Shown piece by piece: positions 51,821 to 59,656 of a DNA stretch of 64,000 nucleotides. Numbering within the stretch: position 1 is the stretch's first letter; every line of letters begins with the position of its first letter. The notes under the pieces are model-generated. The model did not search any database. It was given only the letters and a program-made list of their open reading frames with translations, and had not been told where the DNA came from. This DNA comes from Nemorincola sp044225795 (GTDB taxonomy: Bacteria; Bacteroidota; Bacteroidia; Chitinophagales; Chitinophagaceae), in the NCBI GenBank assembly GCA_044225795.1, contig JBGAIF010000009.1:45978-109977 (forward strand), written 5' to 3'. Both the position numbers and the translations under genes were made by a program.

Positions 51821-53131
51821 ATGAAAAAAGCCTGCTTATTATTAGCGACAATTCCATTTATCACCTCAGCATTTGCGGGTAGTGATACCACCGCTGCAAA
51901 GTTTGGTCTTCATTTCCAGGCTACTTATATATATCAGTATAAGCCGGGTTTTGCTGCGGCTTATAGTGGGGCCAATAGTATTAAGGCAGCAGAAGAAAAA
52001 GAGAATTCTGTTACAGCAACCATATTTGCAGGTGTGCGGTTGTGGAGAGGGGCTGAGTTATATATTGATCCCGAGATAGCGGGGGGCAGCGGGTTGAGTG
52101 GCGCTTTCGGTTTGGCTGCTTCTACTAATGGTGAAACGTTCAGGGTGGGTAACCCAAGTCCTACTTTATATATCGGCAGAGGCTTTATTACACAAACACT
52201 GCCGTTAGGAACAAAGAAAGAAGCTATTGATGAAGATGATAACGAGCTGGGAGGAAATAAAACGGTTGATTATGTAAAATTTTATCTCGGTAAGTTATCA
52301 CTTGGTGATCTCTTTGATAATAACGCATACGCTAATTCGCCACGCACACAGTTTCTGAACTGGTGTCTCATGAACAACGGAGCATATGATTATGCGGCCA
52401 ATGTCCGTGGATATACATATGTATTCGCTGGTGTAGTGAAGGTGAAGGAAATGACATATAAGGCAGCACTGGCAACACTGCCGGTTACGGCAAATGCCGC
52501 AGATCTAAATACTGACCTGAGCGAAGAGTATAGCCTTAATGCGGAGGTGACACATACACACAAGATAGGCGGTCAGCCCGGCTCGGTGAGGTTTCTGGTC
52601 TATCGTAATACCGGTCACATGGGCTCCTATGAGCAGGCTATGCTGGTCCCTGTATCAGGAGTTCCTGATATCACTGCAACACGGCAGTACGGACGTGCCA
52701 AGAATGGGTTTGGCTTGAATGCTGACCAACAGATCAATAGTGCTGTTGGCGTTTTTGCCAGGGTTGGGTGGAATGATGGGAGAACAGAGACATGGGCATT
52801 CACCGAGGCCGATAGGTCAGTATCGGCAGGTGTATCGTTAGATGGACGGTCGTGGAGCAGGGCAGGAGATAACATAGGTTTCGCTGTCGTGGCCAATGGA
52901 CTGTCAAAAGATCACAGGGATTATCTGAATGCCGGTGGCCTCGGCTTTCAACTGGGAGATGGAAAACTGAGTTATGGATATGAGACTGCGGCCGAACTGT
53001 ATTACAGTTATAAGCCGATACGGACAGGTATTTGGTTCACTGCCGATGATCAGGTAGTATTGAATCCGGGGTATAATAAAGACAGGGGGCCGTTGAATGT
53101 ATTATCAGTAAGGCTTCATGTAGAACTATAG
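51821..53131 (+). CDS. OprB-like outer-membrane porin, paired with mntH
   Basis: 436 residues from the ATG at 51821, which begins the signal peptide (MKKACLLLATIPFITSAFAG). The mature chain alternates polar and aromatic residues in strands ending in 'V.L.VEL', typical of an outer-membrane beta barrel. 'FGLHFQATYIYQYKPGFAAAYSG' is the N-terminal strand pattern of OprB carbohydrate-porin relatives. Further family-like parts are 'NSPRTQFLNWCLMNNGAYDYAANVRGYTY' and 'DGRTETWAFTEADRSVSAGV'. It precedes mntH by four bases and shares its promoter, so in this place it more likely lets Mn2+ across the outer membrane than sugar (inference). Confidence 0.82.
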   Translation: MKKACLLLATIPFITSAFAGSDTTAAKFGLHFQATYIYQYKPGFAAAYSGANSIKAAEEKENSVTATIFAGVRLWRGAELYIDPEIAGGSGLSGAFGLAASTNGETFRVGNPSPTLYIGRGFITQTLPLGTKKEAIDEDDNELGGNKTVDYVKFYLGKLSLGDLFDNNAYANSPRTQFLNWCLMNNGAYDYAANVRGYTYVFAGVVKVKEMTYKAALATLPVTANAADLNTDLSEEYSLNAEVTHTHKIGGQPGSVRFLVYRNTGHMGSYEQAMLVPVSGVPDITATRQYGRAKNGFGLNADQQINSAVGVFARVGWNDGRTETWAFTEADRSVSAGVSLDGRSWSRAGDNIGFAVVANGLSKDHRDYLNAGGLGFQLGDGKLSYGYETAAELYYSYKPIRTGIWFTADDQVVLNPGYNKDRGPLNVLSVRLHVEL

Positions 53132-53135
53132 GGCT

Positions 53136-54503
53136 ATGGCAGAGTTAGAGATATTAACGGAAAAGAAAGTGCATCACCATCATCGTAAAGCCTGGAGGAA
53201 AGAGAGCTCACAGAAGAGCCTGTCTGAGGTGCATGGTACGATCAATGTGCCCCGGAACGGTGGCTTCTGGAAAAAGTTGATGTCTTTTGCAGGGCCGGGG
53301 CTCATGGTGGCCGTAGGTTACATGGATCCCGGTAACTGGGCTACAGATATTGCAGGTGGTGCACAATTTGGTTATACCCTGCTGTCGGTGATCCTCATCT
53401 CCAATTTCTTTGCCATCATACTTCAGTATCTTGCCCTCAAGCTGGGCATTGTTACCGAGAGAGACCTGGCGCAAGCATGCCACGATCACTATTCAAAACG
53501 GGTGAGTTTCGTACTCTGGGTTTTGTGCGAGGTGGCGATCGCCGCTTGTGATCTGGCTGAGGTTATTGGGGCGGCACTCGCTCTTAATCTGTTGTTCCAT
53601 ATACCCATGACCTATGGGGTGCTCATCACTTCTCTCGACGTCTTGGTCATTCTCTATTTTCAGCATAAGGGTTTCAGGATGATCGAGAGCATTGTAGCAT
53701 CATTGATATTTCTCATCATGCTGTGTTTTGGCTACGAGATCATTGTATCACGCCCGGCCATGTTTCCGATGCTCAGTGGTTTGATACCCACTCAGGAGAT
53801 CGTGTTCGATAAGTCTATGCTGTATATCGCTATAGGAATACTCGGCGCAACAGTCATGCCGCACAATCTTTATTTGCACTCCAGCATCGTCCAGACCCGT
53901 GATTATGAGCGAGATGATGACGGTAAAAAAATGGCTATAAAGTACGCAACCATAGATAGTACAGTTTCCCTGCTATTTGCGTTCTTTATCAATGCTGCTA
54001 TTCTCATTGTCGCGGCTGCGTCTTTCCATACGTCCGGGCACCGGGAGGTCGCCGATATTACAGTAGCCTATAAGCTCCTCGATCCTGTACTTGGCGTAAC
54101 TTTAGCCAGCACATTATTTGCCGTTGCATTACTTGCCTCCGGTCAAAACTCCACCCTTACAGGCACCCTTGCCGGACAGATCGTCATGGAAGGTTTCCTG
54201 AATATCCGTCTCAAACCATGGGTGAGGCGGCTTATAACACGTGGCCTCGCTATTATCCCGGCTTTCATCGTAACACTGTTATATGGTGAAAAGGGTATTG
54301 CCAGCTTGCTTGTTTTGAGCCAGGTGATATTGTCCATGCAGCTTAGTTTTGCGGTCATACCGTTGGTATTATTTACAAATGATAAGGCTAAGATGGGCCG
54401 CTTTGTAAATGGGCCGGTGCTCAAGATAGCAGTTTGGGGTATTGCGGGGGTCATCCTTTCACTGAACCTGTACTTGCTGTTTACCACCATATTCACTTCC
54501 TGA
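53136..54503 (+). CDS. mntH: Nramp-family manganese transporter
   Basis: 455 residues, eleven or so membrane helices. The metal-site motifs are intact: 'YMDPGNWATDIAGGAQFGY' with Asp64 and Asn67 in helix 1, and 'GATVMPHNLYLHSS' with Ala238 and Met241 in helix 6. These correspond to the Asp/Asn/Ala/Met ligands of Nramp transporters and favour Mn2+/Fe2+ over Mg2+. The cytoplasmic head is basic and carries four consecutive histidines (13-16), which might bind metal. It lies four bases downstream of the porin gene, opposite mntR, and imports Mn2+ with protons across the inner membrane. Confidence 0.95.
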   Translation: MAELEILTEKKVHHHHRKAWRKESSQKSLSEVHGTINVPRNGGFWKKLMSFAGPGLMVAVGYMDPGNWATDIAGGAQFGYTLLSVILISNFFAIILQYLALKLGIVTERDLAQACHDHYSKRVSFVLWVLCEVAIAACDLAEVIGAALALNLLFHIPMTYGVLITSLDVLVILYFQHKGFRMIESIVASLIFLIMLCFGYEIIVSRPAMFPMLSGLIPTQEIVFDKSMLYIAIGILGATVMPHNLYLHSSIVQTRDYERDDDGKKMAIKYATIDSTVSLLFAFFINAAILIVAAASFHTSGHREVADITVAYKLLDPVLGVTLASTLFAVALLASGQNSTLTGTLAGQIVMEGFLNIRLKPWVRRLITRGLAIIPAFIVTLLYGEKGIASLLVLSQVILSMQLSFAVIPLVLFTNDKAKMGRFVNGPVLKIAVWGIAGVILSLNLYLLFTTIFTS

Positions 54504-54584
54504 CTATAATTTATTGTATAGTATCTATTTTAATGTGCATTGGCCGGCATGCAGACACACCTGAGACTTTTGCCCTTTTTGTAT

Positions 54585-54592
54585 TAGGTTTG
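54585..54592 (+). promoter_or_regulatory. -7 element (TAGGTTTG) directly before the acyl-CoA carboxylase start
   Basis: Exact TAnnTTTG ending seven bases before the ATG at 54600, so the transcript would begin at or within a few bases of the start codon. Confidence 0.5.
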
Positions 54593-54599
54593 TGCCGTT

Positions 54600-56138
54600 A
54601 TGGATAAGATAGCGTTATTAAAACAAAAGCAGCAGGATGCGCTGAAGGGTGGTGGTGAAAAAAGGATAGAAGCACAGCATAAAAAAGGTAAACTGTCTGC
54701 ACGTGAGCGGCTCCAGTTGCTGCTCGACGAAGGTTCTTTTGAAGAGATAGGGATGCTCGTGACGCACCGTAGCAAAGACTTCGGGATGGAGAAGGAGGTG
54801 TACCTGGGTGATGGCGTCGTAACGGGTTATGGTACGGTAAACGGAAGGCTGGTATATGTTTATTCGCAGGATTTCACTGTTTTTGGTGGTAGCCTTTCCG
54901 AAACACATGCCGAGAAGATCGTGAAAATAATGGAACTGGCTATGAAGAATGGCGCTCCTGTCATCGGACTAAATGATAGCGGCGGCGCACGTATCCAGGA
55001 AGGTGTAGTATCACTTGGGGGCTATGCAGATATTTTCTACCGCAATGTGCAGGCATCAGGTGTTGTGCCTCAGATATCCGCAATACTTGGCCCATGTGCC
55101 GGCGGGGCTGTTTATTCGCCCGCCATTACAGATTTCATTCTGATGGTCGAGAATACCTCATACATGTTTGTTACGGGCCCTAACGTGGTAAAAACCGTAA
55201 CACATGAGACGGTGACCAGTGAAGAATTGGGTGGTGCTAATACTCATGCCTCAAAGTCTGGCGTCACTCATTTCGCCTGCGCCAACGAGGTAGAGTGTAT
55301 TGAGAACATCAAGAAGCTGCTCAGCTACATGCCTCAGAATTGTGAGGAAGATGCGCCTGTCTATGAGTATGAAATTGCAGAAGAGGCAAGGGCAGCATTG
55401 AATAATATCATCCCGGAAAATCCCAATCAGCCATATGATATCAAAGAGGTAATAGAAGAGTTGGTTGACTCGGGTTCATTCATGGAGGTACACAAACACT
55501 ACGCAGAGAACATTGTGGTTGGTTTTGCGCGTATCGGTGGCCGCAGCATAGGTATTGTGGCCAATCAACCTGCTTTCCTCGCCGGCGTGCTCGATATCAA
55601 TTCAAGTAAGAAAGGAGCTCGTTTTACACGTTTTTGTGATGCTTTCAATATTCCGCTGCTTGTGTTGGTAGATGTGCCCGGCTTCCTGCCCGGAACAGAT
55701 CAGGAGTGGAACGGTATCATTACTAATGGTGCCAAATTGCTTTATGCCCTGAGCGAAGCAACCGTTCCCAAGATCACGGTAATAACCCGTAAGGCATATG
55801 GCGGCGCTTATGATGTGATGAATTCCAAGCATATTGGTGCTGATCTGAACTATGCATGGCCTACCGCGGAGATAGCGGTGATGGGCGCAAAGGGGGCAGC
55901 AGAGATCATTTTTAAGAAGGAGATATCCGAGGCGGCAGATCATGAAGGTAAACTGAAAGAAAAGGAGAATGAATACATAGATAAGTTTGCCAATCCGTAT
56001 GGGGCAGCAGCCCGTGGTTTTATAGATGAGGTTATCGTGCCGGAAGAAACCCGGGCAAAACTCATTAAAGGATTTAAAATGCTGGAGCACAAGGTGGCCG
56101 CAATGCCTAAAAGGAAACATGGCAATATCCCATTGTAA
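54600..56138 (+). CDS. Acyl-CoA carboxylase beta subunit (propionyl/methylmalonyl-CoA type)
   Basis: 512 residues, the usual length for the carboxyltransferase subunit. It moves the carboxyl group from biotin to an acyl-CoA, probably propionyl-CoA. The N-terminal part has 'KGKLSARERLQLLLDEGSFEE', 'INDSGGARIQEGV' in the form 'LNDSGGARIQEGV', and 'GPCAGGAVYSPAITDF'. The C-terminal part has 'VDVPGFLPGTDQEW', 'KAYGGAYDVMNSKHIGADLNYAWPTAEIAVMG', seen here in two shorter conserved pieces. The biotin carboxylase/carrier partner is not in this window. It is a single gene ended by a terminator. Confidence 0.95.
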   Translation: MDKIALLKQKQQDALKGGGEKRIEAQHKKGKLSARERLQLLLDEGSFEEIGMLVTHRSKDFGMEKEVYLGDGVVTGYGTVNGRLVYVYSQDFTVFGGSLSETHAEKIVKIMELAMKNGAPVIGLNDSGGARIQEGVVSLGGYADIFYRNVQASGVVPQISAILGPCAGGAVYSPAITDFILMVENTSYMFVTGPNVVKTVTHETVTSEELGGANTHASKSGVTHFACANEVECIENIKKLLSYMPQNCEEDAPVYEYEIAEEARAALNNIIPENPNQPYDIKEVIEELVDSGSFMEVHKHYAENIVVGFARIGGRSIGIVANQPAFLAGVLDINSSKKGARFTRFCDAFNIPLLVLVDVPGFLPGTDQEWNGIITNGAKLLYALSEATVPKITVITRKAYGGAYDVMNSKHIGADLNYAWPTAEIAVMGAKGAAEIIFKKEISEAADHEGKLKEKENEYIDKFANPYGAAARGFIDEVIVPEETRAKLIKGFKMLEHKVAAMPKRKHGNIPL

Positions 56139-56160
56139 CAGGAACTCATATCAGAGCAAT

Positions 56161-56191
56161 AAAAAAAGGTTAGATGATTCTAACCTTTTTT
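56161..56191 (+). terminator. Intrinsic terminator after the acyl-CoA carboxylase gene
   Basis: AAAAAGGTTAGA / TCTAACCTTTTT with loop TGAT, T-rich 3' side, 23 bases after the stop. Confidence 0.9.
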
Positions 56192-56415
56192 ATTAGGATT
56201 TAACCTAAGTCATCGTAAAATTGTTCAGTGGGCTGAAAGGGTAAGTGATATAATGAGTAAATAGAAGAAAACCAGTATGAAAAATGTCCGTTTCATAAAT
56301 TGTGTTATTGAAACCCCTTTCGGGTATAGATGTTAATGCAATTATCATGCCATTTTTACAATTTCCTTCACAAATAGCGCTATCTTTTTATAAAATTTTT
56401 CCGGTTTGGGTCTGC

Positions 56416-56423
56416 TAATTTTG
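56416..56423 (+). promoter_or_regulatory. -7 element (TAATTTTG) directly before the UbiA-like gene
   Basis: Exact TAnnTTTG ending four bases before the GTG start at 56428. The predicted transcript would be leaderless. Confidence 0.5.
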
Positions 56424-56427
56424 CAGG

Positions 56428-57261
56428 GTGAAGCACTTATTAAGCTTTATAGACTTTATCCTTTACACAAGCCTGTTTACAGCAGCTTGTGCAGTAGGCC
56501 TCTGCATGGCCACTGAGCGGCTTATTTTTCCACACGATATCCTTAAGATCAATCAGTTACATCTGTTGGTCTTCGGAGCTGTCCTGGTCGTTTATAACAC
56601 GAAACATGTGATCCGCTGGTGGACCAAAAATGAAAAATACGGTAGGCAATACAGGATACCCGGTCTCATTTTATTTGGATCAGGGATGGTCATGTCGTGT
56701 TATGCAATTTTATATATGCCCTTGGGCGTCATTATATATAGTCTGTTACTTGCTGTTCTGGCTTTTACCTACTCGTGGCCAATACTTCCTTTAAAAGGTA
56801 AAAGGCGTTTACGTGAGTTTGGTCCGATGAAAACGGGTGTTTTAGCAGGCGTCTGGACCATCGTTACCTCTGTTTTGCCATTGCTGTATCACCATATGAG
56901 TGTTAGTGATTATCCATATGAGATACTGCTCAGGTTTGTATTTATCTGCACATTGTGTATCATTTTCGATATCCGTGATATGCAGGCTGATAAGGAGCAG
57001 AATGTATCCACACTCCCTAATAAAGTAGGTATCGAGAATTGTTTCCGGCTTATCGATATGGCTTTAATAGCATTTGTCGCGCTAAGCGTGGGGCAGTATT
57101 TGAGGTATCCAATGACCGACAGGATCATAGGTGCCGTTGCTACTGCTGTCGCAACGCGTATCGTTGCCGGATATTTACACAAGCACCCTTCACTTAGAGC
57201 ATACATGGGCCTCGCAGATGGTGTGATGTTGTTGTATGCTGCTTTAGTGGTCATATACTGA
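56428..57261 (+). CDS. UbiA-like membrane protein with altered first Asp motif
   Basis: 277 residues with a GTG start, seven to nine membrane segments. 'DIRDMQADKEQNVSTLPNKVG' (D181, D184, D188) is the second Asp-rich motif of UbiA prenyltransferases. The first motif, normally N-D-x-x-D-x-x-x-D after helix 2, is replaced by 'VVYNTKHVIRWW' (N57 kept, Asp residues missing). 'AFTYSWPILPLKGKRRLREFG' matches the cytoplasmic loop of the family. It may have lost prenyl transfer or act on something else. Related Bacteroidota proteins of unknown role are common (family knowledge). It stands alone before a terminator. Confidence 0.7.
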   Translation: MKHLLSFIDFILYTSLFTAACAVGLCMATERLIFPHDILKINQLHLLVFGAVLVVYNTKHVIRWWTKNEKYGRQYRIPGLILFGSGMVMSCYAILYMPLGVIIYSLLLAVLAFTYSWPILPLKGKRRLREFGPMKTGVLAGVWTIVTSVLPLLYHHMSVSDYPYEILLRFVFICTLCIIFDIRDMQADKEQNVSTLPNKVGIENCFRLIDMALIAFVALSVGQYLRYPMTDRIIGAVATAVATRIVAGYLHKHPSLRAYMGLADGVMLLYAALVVIY

Positions 57262-57287
57262 AAAAGCCTCCGATAGGAGGCTTTTTT
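57261..57287. terminator. Bidirectional terminator
   Basis: AAAAAGCCTCC / GGAGGCTTTTTT closes over GATA between the convergent UbiA-like gene and the Reeler-like gene. U-rich tails arise on both strands. Confidence 0.9.
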
Positions 57288-57306
57288 CAAAGAATACTAT
57301 TGCAGA

Positions 57307-58167
57307 TTATTGCTTCACAACAGGGATCACCTTTCTGAAGCCTTCCTTTTCTATCGCTATATGATAATTACCCCGGGCCCAATTGCTGGTGTTCAGCGTT
57401 GTTGTGTTTGAACCTCCGTTCACATTGACAATTTGCTTAGTCACAATCTTTCCATTCATATCAAATGCTTGTATGGTATAGTTGCCGGCATAAGCATTGT
57501 CCATTTGTACATTGATGTCATTGACTGCAGGGTTAGGATATGCCTTTACCGTTGTTTTAGTACTCATGGAAGGAACTGCTGTCGTTGATACTGCCAGCGT
57601 TGTAGATGTATTTCCGGAAATATCAGCAGAGTTTTCACTACCGTTACCATCAACGGCATTCAAAGTACAATACATAGTGATCGGGCCTACGGCTGTAGAA
57701 GGTGCTGTCCAGTTGAAAGATGTAGTATAGCTGCCGGAAGTCCCGTTCAGTTGACTTGTTTGTTCTATCAGGTTTAATAAACTGTAAGTATGGCTGGCCA
57801 CATTCGTGGGAAGGCCTGAGAAAGTTCCAGCCTGTACTTGTGCGGCACCAGTACCGGAGACTGCAGCAAACTGGAAACCGAATTTCGGCAGGCTTGACGT
57901 ATTTGATCCGGTAATGGTCACTGTATATGTATTTCCCGGTACGTATTGAGTTACAGCGGTTGAGCCAGACATTACGGCGATGGCAACTGTAGTGGTCGTT
58001 CCCGTGCCATGACATCCTGAGCCACCACATGTAGTAGAAGAAAGTTTAGCGCCCGTCCGGTTGCCACCTCCTCCTGTTGTTGGGTTGGCTGCACCGCCAA
58101 GGTTGCTCGATAAGGTGATGTACGCAAAAGCGCTTGCAGCAGTAAGAAGTAAAATTTGTTTTTTCAT
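57307..58167 (-). CDS. Secreted T9SS protein with Reeler-like domain and unusual CX4CH motif
   Basis: 286 residues with a signal peptide (1-18 or so). After a Gly-rich stretch comes 'TTCGGSGCHG' (Cys47, Cys52, His53), which resembles a c-type haem site but with four instead of two residues between the cysteines. A Reeler-like beta domain follows (about 70-195: 'YVPGNTYTVTITGSN', 'FGFQFAAVSG', 'FNWTAPSTAVGPITMYCTLNAVDGNGS'). The C-terminus is a T9SS type A domain (about 206-286: 'AYPNPAVNDINV', 'WARGNYHIAI'). In related Bacteroidota proteins the same place often holds a normal CxxCH. It is predicted to be a surface or released protein, possibly redox-active. Confidence 0.8.
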   Translation of the reverse strand: MKKQILLLTAASAFAYITLSSNLGGAANPTTGGGGNRTGAKLSSTTCGGSGCHGTGTTTTVAIAVMSGSTAVTQYVPGNTYTVTITGSNTSSLPKFGFQFAAVSGTGAAQVQAGTFSGLPTNVASHTYSLLNLIEQTSQLNGTSGSYTTSFNWTAPSTAVGPITMYCTLNAVDGNGSENSADISGNTSTTLAVSTTAVPSMSTKTTVKAYPNPAVNDINVQMDNAYAGNYTIQAFDMNGKIVTKQIVNVNGGSNTTTLNTSNWARGNYHIAIEKEGFRKVIPVVKQ

Positions 58168-58296
58168 TTGGTTCTTTTTTGTGTGTAAGTAAATGTAGGT
58201 ACTTTGAATATAACGAACAAATTCATGACAATTCGTTAAGATGAGATGGGAAAATCTGTGTTCAAAGCCATTTATATGGCTATTTAAAAGTTGAAA

Positions 58297-58326
58297 TTGA
58301 TTGGTTTTGAATCACCATTATCTTTG
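58297..58326 (+). promoter_or_regulatory. Bacteroidota-type promoter of trmB
   Basis: TTG (58297-58299), 19 bases, then TATCTTTG (58319-58326), ending eight bases before the ATG at 58335. The predicted leader is at most a few bases. Confidence 0.65.
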
Positions 58327-58334
58327 CACCCTTT

Positions 58335-59051
58335 ATGGGACATAAAAAGCTTATCCGTTTCCGGGCTATAGAGAAGTATAGTAACGTGCTGCAATACCCT
58401 GAAGGTATGCCCGGCAACTGGACCGATCATTTCAAAAATAACAATCCTATTACACTGGAACTGGCTTGTGGCAAAGGGGAGTATAGCGTCAACCTTGGCC
58501 GCCAGTTCAGAGACAGGAATTTCATAGGGGTGGACATCAAGGGAAACCGTATATACAATGGTGCTACCATAGCACTCAGGGAAGGTCTTGCGAATGTTGC
58601 TTTTTTGCGCATTCACATCGGGCAGATCACAAAGTATTTTGCGAAGGACGAAGTCAGTGAGATATGGATCATTTTTCCCGATCCGTTCCTGCGTAAAGGC
58701 AAGGCCAAGAACAGGCTCACACATTCCCGCTTCCTGTATGAGTATCAGCAGATATTGGTTCCCGGTGGCCGCATTAATCTTAAGACCGATTCACGTGAGT
58801 TATATGAATTCACCCTGGAAACTATTGCAGAGCAGGGATGCATCATTCATGAGAATATCGCAGATATCTATGGCAAAGGGTTGGCAACAGGCCCCCTCGC
58901 CATACAAACGTATTATGAATCCTTGCACCTGGCTGATGGGCGTACAATATATTTTATATCGTTTTCGTTACCCGATAAGCCGATAGAGATACCGGAACGT
59001 TTTAGAAATAACGCAGAGTTGACAGATATTAACGAAGAAACAATTGACTGA
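58335..59051 (+). CDS. trmB: tRNA (guanine-N7-)-methyltransferase
   Basis: 238 residues. It methylates G46 of tRNA with SAM. It has the SAM loop 'ITLELACGKGEYSVNLG', the acidic strand 'FIGVDIKGNRIYNGA', and the family signature 'IIFPDPFLRKGKAKNRLTH' (usually FPDPW..KRH.KRR). It also has 'PGGRINLKTDSRELYEFT' and the later 'TYYES' region. The length matches family members. It is the first gene of a tight three-gene set: the DUF5522 gene overlaps its last eight bases, and the ATL gene overlaps that one in turn. A good promoter stands directly before it. Confidence 0.94.
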   Translation: MGHKKLIRFRAIEKYSNVLQYPEGMPGNWTDHFKNNNPITLELACGKGEYSVNLGRQFRDRNFIGVDIKGNRIYNGATIALREGLANVAFLRIHIGQITKYFAKDEVSEIWIIFPDPFLRKGKAKNRLTHSRFLYEYQQILVPGGRINLKTDSRELYEFTLETIAEQGCIIHENIADIYGKGLATGPLAIQTYYESLHLADGRTIYFISFSLPDKPIEIPERFRNNAELTDINEETID

Positions 59052-59238
59052 AGGAGAAGATTATAATATATTGCCCAATGGGTTGTTGGTGTTCACCGCA
59101 AAGTATTTGACCCAAAGGGGATTTTGTTGCGGAAATGGTTGCATCAATTGTCCGTATGAATACATCAGCGTTCCCGAACCAAAACGTAGCCGGTTGTTGC
59201 TAGACCGGGTCGATCATGAAAAAGGAAGTAAAAGCTAA
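59044..59238 (+). CDS. Small Cys-rich DUF5522-like protein
   Basis: 64 residues beginning at a TTG (59044) inside the end of trmB, so translation is probably coupled. 'DYNILPNGLLVFTAKYLTQRG' and 'CCGNGCINCPYEY' match the DUF5522 pattern; the four cysteines (two CxxxC-like groups) look like a zinc or Fe-S site. The function of the family is unknown. Placement between trmB and an alkyltransferase-like gene hints at a role near nucleic-acid modification or repair, by context only. The last 23 bases overlap the next gene. Confidence 0.75.
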   Translation: MTEGEDYNILPNGLLVFTAKYLTQRGFCCGNGCINCPYEYISVPEPKRSRLLLDRVDHEKGSKS

Positions 59239-59566
59239 GGAGAACATATACGACATCATCTTCGATGTGGTTCGTGCTGTGCCAAAGGGCAGGGTCACCA
59301 GCTATGGGGCTGTGGCGGCAGCCATTGGCGTTCGGTCCGGTGCCCGTGTCGTTGGTTATGCGATGAATAATTGTGCCGGGGCAAAGCCTAAAGTGCCTGC
59401 GCATAGGGTAGTGAATAGAGTAGGTTTGCTCACAGGAAAACATCATTTTACTCCGCCGGAGAAAATGCAACAGCTATTGGAGAAGGAAGGAGTGAAGGTG
59501 AAGGACGATCGTGTTGTTGATTTTGGCAAGCTGTTTTGGGATCCGGTAAAAGAATTAGTTATTTAA
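59216..59566 (+). CDS. Alkyltransferase-like (ATL) DNA-binding protein, MGMT fold without the active Cys
   Basis: 116 residues of the DNA-binding domain of O6-methylguanine-DNA methyltransferases: 'AVPKGRVTSYGAVAAAIG' holds the helix-turn-helix and 'VPAHRVVNRVG' is the active-site loop. In true MGMTs that loop reads PCHR; here the Cys is Ala62, so alkyl transfer is not possible. Known ATL proteins (E. coli has Trp there) bind O6-alkylguanine and pass it to nucleotide excision repair; uvrA is about 12 kb away. The ATG lies 23 bases inside the preceding gene, which suggests coupled translation. Last gene of the trmB set. Confidence 0.88.
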   Translation: MKKEVKAKENIYDIIFDVVRAVPKGRVTSYGAVAAAIGVRSGARVVGYAMNNCAGAKPKVPAHRVVNRVGLLTGKHHFTPPEKMQQLLEKEGVKVKDDRVVDFGKLFWDPVKELVI

Positions 59567-59656
59567 TCATTAAAATGAAATAGCGGCTATGTACCCCGCG
59601 TTAAGTGGTACACTTTTTGTTGAATAGAAATAAACGGCGTGTTCTCCGCCAGATAT

